Positions 43,467 through 52,690 are shown, counted from the first letter of the stretch. The stretch is DNA of 64,000 bases from Paraburkholderia tagetis (GCF_022213065.1 NZ_JAKLJA010000030.1:26454-90453), one strand, 5' to 3'. The notes: generated by a model from the sequence alone, not told the origin. A program made the numbers and translations.

Positions 43467-45029
43467 ATGACTGAACAAACCAGTTCCAGCATCAAGATTT
43501 CCGTGCTCACCTGCAACGGCGCCGCGCCGGGAAACGTCGTCGGCACCGAATTCGGCAGCGAGTTTGGCAGCGGCGGCGGCACGATCGGCAACGGCGCCGG
43601 CAACGCCCTCGTGCTGCCCGACGACACGGGCGGCGTGGCCGCCCACCACGCGGATCTCCGCTGCGTGGCCGGCGGCTGGCGCATGCGCAATATCAGCGAG
43701 CGCGGCACGCTGACGGTCAACGGCAAGCCGCTCACGCCCGGCGGCGACATGCGCGTGGGCGTGGGCGATTTCATCGGCCTCGGCCCCTACGTGCTGCGCG
43801 TGGCGCCCGGGCTCGTGGCCCCGGACTGGCAAGCCAGCGCCGCGCCGGCACGCGTGGACGACGCGCAGCGCATGCAGGCAGCAGCGGCGCCGGACGGGCT
43901 GAGCCTGCCGCATCGCGAAGCCGGCCCGCTCTCCGATGCGCCTTCGTCCGGTTGGCTCTCGGACGGCACCACGCTGCTCGAGTCGCCGATCGCGTTCGGC
44001 GACCTGACGGACCTGCCGGTGGATCCACTGGCCCTGTTCGGCTCCGTCAACCGCGCATGGCCGGGTGCACACAATCCGCAAGCCGCCGACCTGTTTGGCG
44101 AGGAAGTCGGCCCGACTTCGCGAGCCGACGCAGCGCCCGCGCCACGGGAGCCGCGGGCCCGCGCAGGCGAGCGCAGAAACCCGACAGAATTGAACAGCGC
44201 ATTCACGATGAGGATGACGACGCCCATGCCCGAACCCCGCGACGAAGGCTTGCGCATGGGTACGGACGATGCGGCGGCCGTCGCGCCGCTATCGCGGGAA
44301 GCATTCGAGGCGCACAGTCAGCTCCAGGAGTCGGACAACGCCGCTACGGCGAATGCGGCCGGCGATCAGCGCTCCAACGACACGCCATACCACGCCACTG
44401 CGGAGCAGGCGCGCGTACCCATGAAAGTCCGTTACGACACGCATTTCGGCGCCTCGCTGCACGACGTGACACCGGTCACCCTCTCCGGGCAGCCGTTTCG
44501 ATTCGACGCACCCGAACCGGCCGCGGCTCAAGCGTTCAATGTGCCACCCGTATCCACGCAGGGCGAGCGCGCTGCTGAATCGGCCGCGACCCTCATCGCT
44601 ACGCCCGGCGTAGCGACGCCCGCAGCGCCCGCCGAGCCGAAGCAGCAAAACGCAGGCGACTCCGCCGGCGACTCGCGGGTTCGCTCCGCCGGGCACCACG
44701 CCCCAAAAGCCGCCGACGACCGGTTCGCAGCACTGCGCGCGTCATTTCCCACAGCATCCACCGCAGCAGCGCGATTCGAGGACGGCGCCGCGCCGGCTCC
44801 GGTCGACGTCATCGCCTCGCTGGCGAGTCATTGCCTGAGTGACGCGAGCGGCGCACAGCCATTGCCCACGACGCCGGAGGACACCGTCTCGGACCTCATC
44901 GCGGCGTTCTTCGCGGGCGCAGGCATTGCGGCACACGATGCGGCGGCGGCCGGGCTCGACACCGAGTTCATGTATATGCTCGGCGGCGTGGCCCGCACGC
45001 TGCTCGGCAAACGCACCGGATCGTCATAG
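43467..45029 (+). CDS. tagH: T6SS-associated FHA domain protein (TagH/Fha-like)
   Basis: 520 residues. Residues ~8-110 look like a forkhead-associated phosphothreonine-binding domain (NALVLPDDTGGVAAHHADLRC, with RNISERGTLTVNG and the terminal GDFIGLGPYVLRV). A long acidic, Ala/Pro-rich middle follows. The C-terminal ~80 residues (FFAGAGIAAHDAAAAGLD, FMYMLGGVARTLL) match the TagH-type T6SS C-terminal domain. Fha proteins are normally phosphorylated by the kinase PpkA in post-translational T6SS control, but no kinase or phosphatase gene is nearby. It is the last gene of the T6SS operon. Confidence 0.85.
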   Translation: MTEQTSSSIKISVLTCNGAAPGNVVGTEFGSEFGSGGGTIGNGAGNALVLPDDTGGVAAHHADLRCVAGGWRMRNISERGTLTVNGKPLTPGGDMRVGVGDFIGLGPYVLRVAPGLVAPDWQASAAPARVDDAQRMQAAAAPDGLSLPHREAGPLSDAPSSGWLSDGTTLLESPIAFGDLTDLPVDPLALFGSVNRAWPGAHNPQAADLFGEEVGPTSRADAAPAPREPRARAGERRNPTELNSAFTMRMTTPMPEPRDEGLRMGTDDAAAVAPLSREAFEAHSQLQESDNAATANAAGDQRSNDTPYHATAEQARVPMKVRYDTHFGASLHDVTPVTLSGQPFRFDAPEPAAAQAFNVPPVSTQGERAAESAATLIATPGVATPAAPAEPKQQNAGDSAGDSRVRSAGHHAPKAADDRFAALRASFPTASTAAARFEDGAAPAPVDVIASLASHCLSDASGAQPLPTTPEDTVSDLIAAFFAGAGIAAHDAAAAGLDTEFMYMLGGVARTLLGKRTGSS

Positions 45030-45272
45030 AACGACACCCGCAGTCGTGCGGCCCACGAGGCCCGATACGCAAAAGGTCACGCAGGAGGTCGGCGCCGGAA
45101 TGGCCGATTCTCGACAAAAGATGTCCGGACCGTTCAGTCGAGACACATTACACTGCGCTTTATAACTCCTATACATGACCTTTTCACGCCATCGCCGCGC
45201 GGGACCTCTTTACCCTGATGGACCCCGTTCCGGACGCAGCGCCCGCGTGAAGCCTTTTCGCTTATCGACAAT

Positions 45273-46505
45273 ATGGAAACCAGCCTCGACAAGCGCGCCG
45301 CTTCTGCGTCCGCGTCCGCCGCCGGTGTGCAGCGCACCGTGTACTCCGTGCTCGGCGCCATCAGTTTTTCGCATCTGCTCAACGACATGATCCAGTCGTT
45401 GATCCTGGCCATCTACCCAATGCTCAAGGACAACTTCTCGCTCTCGTTCACGCAGATCGGCCTCATTACGCTCACCTACCAGATCACGGCCTCGATGCTG
45501 CAGCCGCTCGTGGGCGTCGCCACCGACAAGCGGCCGATGCCCTACTCGCTGCCCGTCGGCATGGGCTTCACGCTGTGCGGCCTGCTGCTGATGTCGGTGG
45601 CGCCGAGCTTCCTCGTGCTGCTCCTGGCGGCGGCGCTCGTGGGCTGCGGCTCCTCGGTGTTCCATCCGGAGTCCTCGCGGGTCGCGCGCATGGCCTCGGG
45701 CGGCCGCCACGGTCTCGCGCAGTCGCTCTTCCAGGTGGGCGGCAACGCGGGCACGTCGCTCGGGCCGCTGCTCGCCGCCTTGATCGTCATCCCGCATGGC
45801 CAGCGCAGCATCGCGTGGTTCTCGGTGGCCGCGCTCATCGCGATGTTCGTGCTCACGCAGATCGGCCGCTGGTACAAGGCTCATCCTGCGATGAAGAAAA
45901 AGCGCGCCGATACCCCGCACGTCACGCTCTCGCGCGGCCGTGTAGCCATGGCCATCGGCATTCTCGTCCTGCTGGTGTTCTCGAAGTACTTCTATCTCGC
46001 GAGCATCAACAGCTACTTCACGTTCTATCTGATCGACCGCTTCCACCTGCCCGTGCAGGCTGCGCAGATCCATCTGTTCGTGTTCCTTGCGGCGGTGGCG
46101 GCAGGCACGATCATCGGCGGGCCGGTGGGCGACCGCATCGGCCGCAAGTACGTGATCTGGGGCTCGATTCTGGGTGTGGCGCCGTTCACGCTGCTGCTGC
46201 CCTACGCCAACCTGTTCTGGACCAGCGTGCTGACCGTGATCATCGGCGTGGTGCTCGCCTCGGCGTTCGCTGCCATCCTCGTCTATGCGCAGGAGCTGAT
46301 CCCCGGCAAGGTGGGCATGGTCGCGGGCCTGTTCTTCGGCTTCGCGTTCGGGCTCGGCGGCATCGGCGCGGCAGTGCTCGGCCAGCTCGCGGACGCCACC
46401 AGCATCGGCTTCGTCTACAAGGTCTGCTCGTTCCTGCCGCTCATCGGCATCTTCACGGTGTTCCTGCCCGATGTCGAAGGGAAACGCGCGAAGAAGGCGG
46501 CCTGA
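45273..46505 (+). CDS. fsr: MFS exporter of the fosmidomycin-resistance (Fsr) family
   Basis: 410 residues with about 12 transmembrane segments. The sequence SFSHLLNDMIQSLILAIYPM and the long conserved stretch with SSVFHPESSRVARMA and HGLAQSLFQVGGN are characteristic of Fsr, a drug/proton antiporter that confers resistance to fosmidomycin in E. coli. The ribosome-binding site of the ATG at 45273 is weak. It stands alone, 243 bases after the T6SS operon; no intrinsic terminator is visible in that gap. The natural substrate is unknown. Confidence 0.9.
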   Translation: METSLDKRAASASASAAGVQRTVYSVLGAISFSHLLNDMIQSLILAIYPMLKDNFSLSFTQIGLITLTYQITASMLQPLVGVATDKRPMPYSLPVGMGFTLCGLLLMSVAPSFLVLLLAAALVGCGSSVFHPESSRVARMASGGRHGLAQSLFQVGGNAGTSLGPLLAALIVIPHGQRSIAWFSVAALIAMFVLTQIGRWYKAHPAMKKKRADTPHVTLSRGRVAMAIGILVLLVFSKYFYLASINSYFTFYLIDRFHLPVQAAQIHLFVFLAAVAAGTIIGGPVGDRIGRKYVIWGSILGVAPFTLLLPYANLFWTSVLTVIIGVVLASAFAAILVYAQELIPGKVGMVAGLFFGFAFGLGGIGAAVLGQLADATSIGFVYKVCSFLPLIGIFTVFLPDVEGKRAKKAA

Positions 46506-46642
46506 TTCGATTGCGGCGGCGCGCCCGGCCGGCACCGCCTTGGACGCGCGGCGACTTCGTACTAGGCTTCTTGAATCACGCCGCCGCGCGCCCTTGAACG
46601 TCGAGCGGCGGCGGCCTTCCCGACGCCCGCGCGAGGTCCGCC

Positions 46643-47128
46643 ATGCAACTGTCCACGGTAGAGATCGTCAAGCCCGAAGCCACCAACTTCATCCTCGGGC
46701 AATCCCACTTCATCAAATCGGTCGAAGACCTGCACGAAGCGCTCTACGGCGCGGTGCCGGGCATCCAGTTCGGCCTCGCGTTCTGCGAGGCGTCGGGCAA
46801 GCGCCTCGTGCGCCGCTCGGGCACCAGCGACGCGATGGTCGAAATGGCCACCGACAACGCGCTGCGCATCGCGGCGGGCCACAGCTTCATCGTCTTTCTC
46901 GGCGACGGCTTCTTCCCGGTCAACGTGCTTAATGCCGTGAAGGCCGTGCCCGAGGTTTGCCGCATTTTCTGCGCGAGCGCCAATCCAACCGAAGTGCTGA
47001 TCGCCGAAACTGAAAAGGGGCGCGGCATTATCGGCGTGGTGGACGGCGAGCCGCCGCTCGGCATCGAAACCGGCGAGGACGTGCGCTGGCGCCTCGATCT
47101 GCTGCGCGCGATCGGCTACAAGGCCTGA
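46643..47128 (+). CDS. Adenosine-specific kinase family protein (PF04008)
   Basis: 161 residues. The sequence ATNFILGQSHFIKSVEDLHEA, then FGLAFCEASGKRLVRRSGT and the C-terminal RGIIGVVDGEPPLGIE match the small 'adenosine-specific kinase' family, known mainly from an archaeal structure with bound nucleotide. The biochemical role in bacteria is unsettled. It is followed six bases later by a diadenosine-tetraphosphate phosphorylase-like gene, so the two are probably co-transcribed and act on related adenine nucleotides (inference). Confidence 0.85.
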   Translation: MQLSTVEIVKPEATNFILGQSHFIKSVEDLHEALYGAVPGIQFGLAFCEASGKRLVRRSGTSDAMVEMATDNALRIAAGHSFIVFLGDGFFPVNVLNAVKAVPEVCRIFCASANPTEVLIAETEKGRGIIGVVDGEPPLGIETGEDVRWRLDLLRAIGYKA

Positions 47129-47134
47129 GCGCCG

Positions 47135-48082
47135 ATGGCCGCGACGCTGCTCACTGCCAGTACGCTGCGCGACGCGATTGCGCAGCGCACGCGCCACGCC
47201 TTGCAATGCGGCGCCCTACAGCCCATCGAAACCGCGCTCACACACATCGACGATGGCGGTGTGCGCTTTGCCATTCGCGAGGTGTCGAGTCTCGCGCGCA
47301 AGGAAGCGGCGCGGCGCGCAGATGCGCCTGCTTCGCAAGGTATGCCTCAGACGCCGCGGCGCAACCCCTTCCTGCCTTACGACGACGATCTGTGCGTGGG
47401 CGAGCTCTCTTCGACGCATGTTGCGCTGCTCAACAAGTACAACGTGCTCGACGAGCATCTGTTGATCGTCACGCGCCGCTTCGTGCCGCAAGAGGCGCTG
47501 CTCGATCATGCCGATTTCGCGGCGCTGCTCGTCGCGCTGCGCGGCTTCGACTCGCTCGGTTTCTACAACGGCGGTCCGGAAGCCGGCGCGAGCCAGCCGC
47601 ACAAACATCTTCAGACCGTTCCGCTGCCGCTCGATGCGGTGGGAGCAGCGGTGCCCATCGAGACGCTGCTCGACGCGGCGCCGCCCGACGGTGGGCGCGT
47701 GCCAGGGCTGCCTTTCGCGCACGCGTTCACGCGACTCGAACTGGCCGGAAGCGCCACCGGAGAAACGGCAGGCCAGGATGCACAACGCGCACTCGATGCT
47801 TATCGGGCGCTGTTGCACGCGGCCGATATCAGGACTACTGAAGTCGACGGCGTGCCGCATCAACGCACGCCCTACAACCTGCTCGTCACGCGCCGCTGGA
47901 TGCTGGTGGTACCGCGCGAGACGGAGCGCGTCGACGGCGTCTCCATGAACGCGCTCGGCTTCGCGGGTTCGCTCTTCGTGCGCGATGCGGCGCAACGCGA
48001 GACGCTCGCGCGCATCGGGCCGATGACGGCGCTCGCGCGCGTCGCGAAACCGGCGCGGCTGAACGCTAGCGATGAGCGATGA
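47135..48082 (+). CDS. ATP adenylyltransferase / Ap4A phosphorylase family protein
   Basis: 315 residues, similar to fungal APA1/APA2 and bacterial relatives that split Ap4A phosphorolytically or make it from ADP and ATP. It shows NPFLPYDDDLCVGELSSTHV, KYNVLDEHLLIVTRRFVPQ and the HIT-superfamily catalytic triad in GASQPHKHLQTVPLPL (HxHxQ, the first His being the likely nucleophile region). The C-terminal domain has NLLVTRRWMLVVPRE. It starts six bases after the adenosine-kinase-like gene and is convergent with livF, with 28 bases between and no hairpin. Confidence 0.88.
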   Translation: MAATLLTASTLRDAIAQRTRHALQCGALQPIETALTHIDDGGVRFAIREVSSLARKEAARRADAPASQGMPQTPRRNPFLPYDDDLCVGELSSTHVALLNKYNVLDEHLLIVTRRFVPQEALLDHADFAALLVALRGFDSLGFYNGGPEAGASQPHKHLQTVPLPLDAVGAAVPIETLLDAAPPDGGRVPGLPFAHAFTRLELAGSATGETAGQDAQRALDAYRALLHAADIRTTEVDGVPHQRTPYNLLVTRRWMLVVPRETERVDGVSMNALGFAGSLFVRDAAQRETLARIGPMTALARVAKPARLNASDER

Positions 48083-48110
48083 GCGCTGAACGCCTGGCGC
48101 GGCGCTCTGG

Positions 48111-48857
48111 TTAGCTCACGCCTAGCCAGTCGCGCACGATGTCTTCGCGCTGCGCGAGCGTCTGCGGCGTGCCCTCGAACACGATGCGCCCATGCCCCAT
48201 CACGGCGACGCGGTCCGCCAGCCCCGGTGCGAGTTCGAGCCGCTGTTCGATGAGCAGCACCGCGATGCCGCGCTCGCGCAGAGCACGCAGGCACGCGCCC
48301 ACGCGCGCGGCCATCTGTGCGGAAAGCCCTTCGGCGGGCTCGTCGACGATCAGGAGATCGGGGCCGCCCACGAGCGCGCGGGCCAGCGCAAGCATCTGCT
48401 GCTCGCCGCCCGAGAGCACGCCCGCACGTGCGCCGCGACGCTCTAGCAGGATCGGAAAAAGCGCGTGCGCGTCGTCGATGGTGAAGCGTGTGGCGCGCGG
48501 TTGTGTGCCGTTCTTCGCGCCCGCCTTTGCATCCGGGCGATGTTTCGCGAGACCCAGGCGCAGGTTCTCGTCGACGCTCAGCGTCGGGAACACGTCGCGC
48601 TGCTCCGCGACGTAGCCAAGACCCATCCGCGCAACCTCGAACGTGCGCAGCGGCGCGAGGTCCACGCCCGCGAAACGGCGCACGCCTTCGGCGTCGACCA
48701 TCGACATCAACGCCTTGGCGAGCGTCGAGCGCCCGGAACCGTTGCGGCCCGCGAGCGCGACGACCTCCCCCGCGCCGACGCGCAGATCGACGCCATGCAG
48801 CACCTGGCTTGCGCCATACCACGCGCGCAGGTTCCCGACTTCGAGGAGCGCGCTCAT
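48111..48857 (-). CDS. livF: Branched-chain amino acid-type ABC transporter ATPase LivF
   Basis: 248 residues; one of the two ATPases of a HAAT-family importer. It has the signature LSGGEQQMLALARAL, Walker B DLLIVDEPAEGL and the LivF-type C-terminus. Walker A is GRNGSGRST (residues 37-45): the invariant lysine is replaced by arginine (Arg43), a variant noted as a finding. It overlaps livG by four bases (ATGA) and ends the leftward operon. Confidence 0.93.
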   Translation of the reverse strand: MSALLEVGNLRAWYGASQVLHGVDLRVGAGEVVALAGRNGSGRSTLAKALMSMVDAEGVRRFAGVDLAPLRTFEVARMGLGYVAEQRDVFPTLSVDENLRLGLAKHRPDAKAGAKNGTQPRATRFTIDDAHALFPILLERRGARAGVLSGGEQQMLALARALVGGPDLLIVDEPAEGLSAQMAARVGACLRALRERGIAVLLIEQRLELAPGLADRVAVMGHGRIVFEGTPQTLAQREDIVRDWLGVS

Positions 48858-49654
48858 GGCGCCCGCCTCACGTGGCCGGGGGCATCAGGACTCGCATCGA
48901 AGCGCGCATCGAAATGCGCGCCCAGATACGCATCGCGCACGGCGGCATCGGTACGAATCGCCTCGGGCGTGCCCGTGGCAATCACGTGCCCCTGCACCAG
49001 CACCGAGACGCGGTCGGCAAGACCGAACACCGCGTCCATGTCGTGCTCGATCAGCAGCACCGTCTTGCCCGCCGTGGTCGCGCGAATCAGATCGACGGCG
49101 CGCGCGGCTTCGGCGCGGTTCATGCCAGCGGTGGGTTCGTCGAGCAGCAGCGTATGCGCGCCGCCCGCGAGCGCGAGGCCCAGGTCGAGCGCGCGCTGCT
49201 CGGCGTAGCTCAGCGTCGCGGCCTCGCGTTGCGCGACGTGCGCGAGACCGAGGGCGTCGAGCAGTTCGGCCACCTGGGCGTCGGCGCGGGCCGAGCCGAA
49301 CCAGCGCGCCGCCAGCCCCGCACCGCCGCGCAGCGACGCCAGCACCGCGCAACGCAGGTTCTCATGCACAGGCAAACGCGCGAACACGCTTGTAGTCTGG
49401 AAACTGCGCGCGAGGCCGCGTCTTGCACGCGCGGCGCTCGCAAGACGCGTGATGTCCTCGCCGTGCAGCACGATGCGGCCCGCGCTCGCGCGGCGTTCGC
49501 CCGCAATCAGGCTGAACAGCGTGGACTTGCCCGCGCCGTTGGGGCCGATCAGCGCGTGGCGCTCGCCCCGCCGCACCTCGATATCGACGCCGCGCAGCAC
49601 GGCCGTCGCGCCAAAACGCTTCTCGATGCCGATGAGCCGCAGCGCGGGCGTCAT
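48854..49654 (-). CDS. livG: Branched-chain amino acid-type ABC transporter ATPase LivG
   Basis: 266 residues; partner ATPase of LivF. Walker A GPNGAGKS is at residues 37-44 with the normal lysine, the signature region reads LSYAEQRALDLGLALAG, and Walker B is TLLLDEPTAGMN. The start overlaps the livM stop and the end overlaps the livF start. The last ~20 residues after VRDAYLGAHF are a short variable tail. Confidence 0.94.
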   Translation of the reverse strand: MTPALRLIGIEKRFGATAVLRGVDIEVRRGERHALIGPNGAGKSTLFSLIAGERRASAGRIVLHGEDITRLASAARARRGLARSFQTTSVFARLPVHENLRCAVLASLRGGAGLAARWFGSARADAQVAELLDALGLAHVAQREAATLSYAEQRALDLGLALAGGAHTLLLDEPTAGMNRAEAARAVDLIRATTAGKTVLLIEHDMDAVFGLADRVSVLVQGHVIATGTPEAIRTDAAVRDAYLGAHFDARFDASPDAPGHVRRAP

Positions 49655-51063
49655 GGCGCCTCCTTTCGTGGATCGAGCGGTTCAAGCGGTTCAAGCGGTT
49701 CAAGCCGCTCAGAGCGATCGAGCCGCTCAAGCCGTTCGAGCGCGCGCACGGCTCGCCGCGCGCGACACCCCGCCCAGACCGCTACGATCGTCGACGCGAC
49801 AATCGTCACGGCGAGCCCCGCCGCAGCGCGCGCCGGGAGCGTGCCGAGCCATGCGCCGGGATCATCGTTGCCGAAGCGCAGCGCGTAGGCCCATTGCACC
49901 GCCAGCACGAGCGCCAATGCGCCGCACGAGGCCGCGAGCGTAGCCATCGTCCAGTACGCGCCGCAATGCCGCCAGCCGTGCCGCGCGAGCGCCGCGCGCT
50001 GGCGCGCCATCAGGCCAGCGAGCCCATCGGGTGCAGCCAGCACCACGACGACGAAAAAGAGTCCCACGTACAGCATCCAGGCCCGCGACACGCTCGCCAC
50101 GCCCACGCTGAACGCCACCCACACCAGCGCGCCGAGCACCGGCCCGAAGAACGACGCGGTCCCGCCCGTCACGGTTGCGATCAGCACGGCGGCCGAGCGC
50201 ATCATGCCAACGCTTTCGGCGGCCGCCAGCTCCACGTTGATGAGCGTGAGCGTGCCCGCGACGCCGGCGAAGCCCGCAGCGAGCACGATCATCGCGGCCC
50301 GCACGCGCGCCGGCGACGCACCCAGCGCGGCGGCGCGCACCGGGTTGTCGCGCACGGCATTGGCGAGGCGCACGAACGGCGCGCGCGACAGCACGTAAAT
50401 CGCGGCGCTCGCAACGAGACACCACACGGCGATTACCCAGTACGCCTGACGATCCGGCCCGAAGGTCCAGGCTGTCACGCTTGCCACGGTTGACACGGTG
50501 GATATGACCGGCCCGCTCGCCCGGTCGATGGCGACGCCCGCCTCGCCGCCGAACCAGTCGGGCAGCGCCCACGCGGCGGCGGCGACCAGCTCGCCAAGCC
50601 CGAGCGTGATCATGGCGAACGCGGTGCCGGCACGGCGCGCGGCAACCAGTGCGATGACCACGCCGACCGCTGCGCCCGCCACGCCGCCCGCAAGCGGCAG
50701 AAGTGGCAACGGGATCGCGTAATGATTGAAAGCCTGTGCGGCCACGAGCGCCCCGAGCCCGGCGGGCGCCGCATGGCCGAACGACAGTAGCCCGGTCTCG
50801 CCGAGCAGGAGGTTGTACGAAAGCGCGAAGACGATCATCGTCGCCGCCTGGGCGAGGCATGCTAGCAGCCATCCCTGCGGCACGCCAGCGGGCGAAAGCC
50901 ACGCCGAAACGAGCGGCGGGAGGCCGAGCAGCGCCGCGAGCGCGACCCACGGCGCGCAGCGTATCGAGCGCGCCCGAGCCACCATTGCGCGTGACGCCGG
51001 CGCGCATGGCACGGGCTGCGGACCAGTCGCCTCCACCCGGGAGCGGGATTTATCGGCTTTCAT
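49651..51063 (-). CDS. livM: Branched-chain amino acid-type ABC transporter permease LivM, with extended C-terminus
   Basis: 470 residues, longer than an ordinary LivM (roughly 320-360). The core has the LivM signature GETGLLSFGHAAPAGLGALVA and the EAA-like region TLINVELAAAESVGMMRSAAVLIATVTGG. Beyond the usual end (~residue 355) there are two further hydrophobic segments (TMATLAASCGALALVLAVQWA and LAVTIVASTIVAVWAGC) and a Leu-Glu-Arg/Leu-Glu-Pro repeat encoded by 9-base tandem repeats. A ~40-residue hydrophilic N-tail precedes TM1. It is six bases after livH and overlaps livG by four bases. Confidence 0.9.
   Translation of the reverse strand: MKADKSRSRVEATGPQPVPCAPASRAMVARARSIRCAPWVALAALLGLPPLVSAWLSPAGVPQGWLLACLAQAATMIVFALSYNLLLGETGLLSFGHAAPAGLGALVAAQAFNHYAIPLPLLPLAGGVAGAAVGVVIALVAARRAGTAFAMITLGLGELVAAAAWALPDWFGGEAGVAIDRASGPVISTVSTVASVTAWTFGPDRQAYWVIAVWCLVASAAIYVLSRAPFVRLANAVRDNPVRAAALGASPARVRAAMIVLAAGFAGVAGTLTLINVELAAAESVGMMRSAAVLIATVTGGTASFFGPVLGALVWVAFSVGVASVSRAWMLYVGLFFVVVVLAAPDGLAGLMARQRAALARHGWRHCGAYWTMATLAASCGALALVLAVQWAYALRFGNDDPGAWLGTLPARAAAGLAVTIVASTIVAVWAGCRARRAVRALERLERLDRSERLEPLEPLEPLDPRKEAP
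49673..49744 (-). repeat. 9-bp tandem repeat in the livM 3' end (8 units)
   Basis: Eight consecutive 9-base units, of which tcaagcggt is exact in two and others differ at one to three bases. On the coding strand they give LER, LDR, SER, LEP, LEP, LEP and LDP tripeptides just before the livM stop. Confidence 0.88.
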
Positions 51064-51069
51064 GGCGCG

Positions 51070-52044
51070 TCACGCGTCCTCGCCGCGCTGGCCGAAAAGG
51101 CCTTGCGGACGCACCGCGAGCATCGCGACCAGCAGCAGATACGGCAACAGCGGCGCCACCTGCGCCAGCGTGAGCGCACGCCACGCGGGCGCGAGCGTCA
51201 CGCCAAGGAACTCGGCCAGGCCGCCCAGCGACACGTCGCTCGACACCGCGAAGGTTTGCAGCAGGCCCACCGCTAGCGAGGCAACGAACGCACCGGAGAG
51301 CGAGCCGAGCCCGCCCGTCACGACCACCACGAACACGATCGAGCCCACCGATTCGGACATCGCCGGCTCGACCACGAGGAGCGGCGCGGCGACCACGCCC
51401 GCGAGCGCGGCGAGCGCCGTGCCGAGCGCGAACACCATCATCTGCACACGCGGCACGTCGTGGCCGAGCGCTTCCACCGCCGCCCGATGCGTGAGCGCCG
51501 CGCGCACCACGAGGCCCGTCTGCGACACGCGCAGCGCCGCGTAGATCGCGCCGAGCATGGCGAGCGCCACCAGCATCGCAAACGCGCGATAGCGCGAGAA
51601 CGCCGCGCCGCCGAATCTGAAGAGCGCGCCGTCGAGCCACGCGGGCACGCTCGCCGCGAGCGGCTGCAATCCCCAGACGAGCTTGACCAGTTCGCCGATC
51701 GCCAAGGCCGCGCCGAAGGTCAGCAGGAGCGCATTGAGCGGGCTGCCCGTGCTGCCGGTGCCACCCGCCCTGCCCGCGTGGGCCGGGTGCGCACGGCGCA
51801 GCAGCGTGCGCTCGAACGCGGCGCCCGCGAGGCCGGCGGCGAGCGGCGCGAGCACGAGCGCCCAGCCGAAGCCCAGCATCGCCCCAAGCGTGACGCCCAG
51901 ATACGCACCCAGCATGTAGAAGCTCGCATGCGCGAAGTTGAGCACGCCGAGCATGCTGAAGATCAGCGTGAGCCCGGCGGACAGCATGAACAGCAGCAGG
52001 CCGTAGCTTGCGCCGTTGAGCATGTCGATCACGAAAGCCTGCAC
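51070..52044 (-). CDS. livH: Branched-chain amino acid-type ABC transporter permease LivH
   Basis: 324 residues with about eight membrane segments. It begins VIDMLNGASYGLLLFMLSAGLTLIFSMLGVLNFAHAS (read in parts), the canonical LivH opening, and has the cytoplasmic-loop motif GVVAAPLLVVEPAMSES near the C-terminus. It is the first transporter gene of the leftward set livH-livM-livG-livF. No periplasmic binding-protein gene lies upstream; a thioesterase gene is there instead. The substrate is therefore open (branched-chain amino acids, urea, amides and aromatic acids are all used by this family). Confidence 0.92.
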   Translation of the reverse strand: MQAFVIDMLNGASYGLLLFMLSAGLTLIFSMLGVLNFAHASFYMLGAYLGVTLGAMLGFGWALVLAPLAAGLAGAAFERTLLRRAHPAHAGRAGGTGSTGSPLNALLLTFGAALAIGELVKLVWGLQPLAASVPAWLDGALFRFGGAAFSRYRAFAMLVALAMLGAIYAALRVSQTGLVVRAALTHRAAVEALGHDVPRVQMMVFALGTALAALAGVVAAPLLVVEPAMSESVGSIVFVVVVTGGLGSLSGAFVASLAVGLLQTFAVSSDVSLGGLAEFLGVTLAPAWRALTLAQVAPLLPYLLLVAMLAVRPQGLFGQRGEDA

Positions 52045-52132
52045 GGAAGGTGCCTTGAACGTTGCGTTGCTTTGCGTCGCGTCGCGTTAAGTCGAGCGAG
52101 CGCGGGAGCGAATACGGGAGCGAAGCCCGCGT

Positions 52133-52600
<468 letters not shown>

Positions 52601-52690
52601 CGGCGGGATCGATTCATCGAGTGGCTGAGGTTCGGGGAGACAGCCGGGGCGTAACCGGCCATCGGATGCAAGGCGCTCACGAGTATGCGT

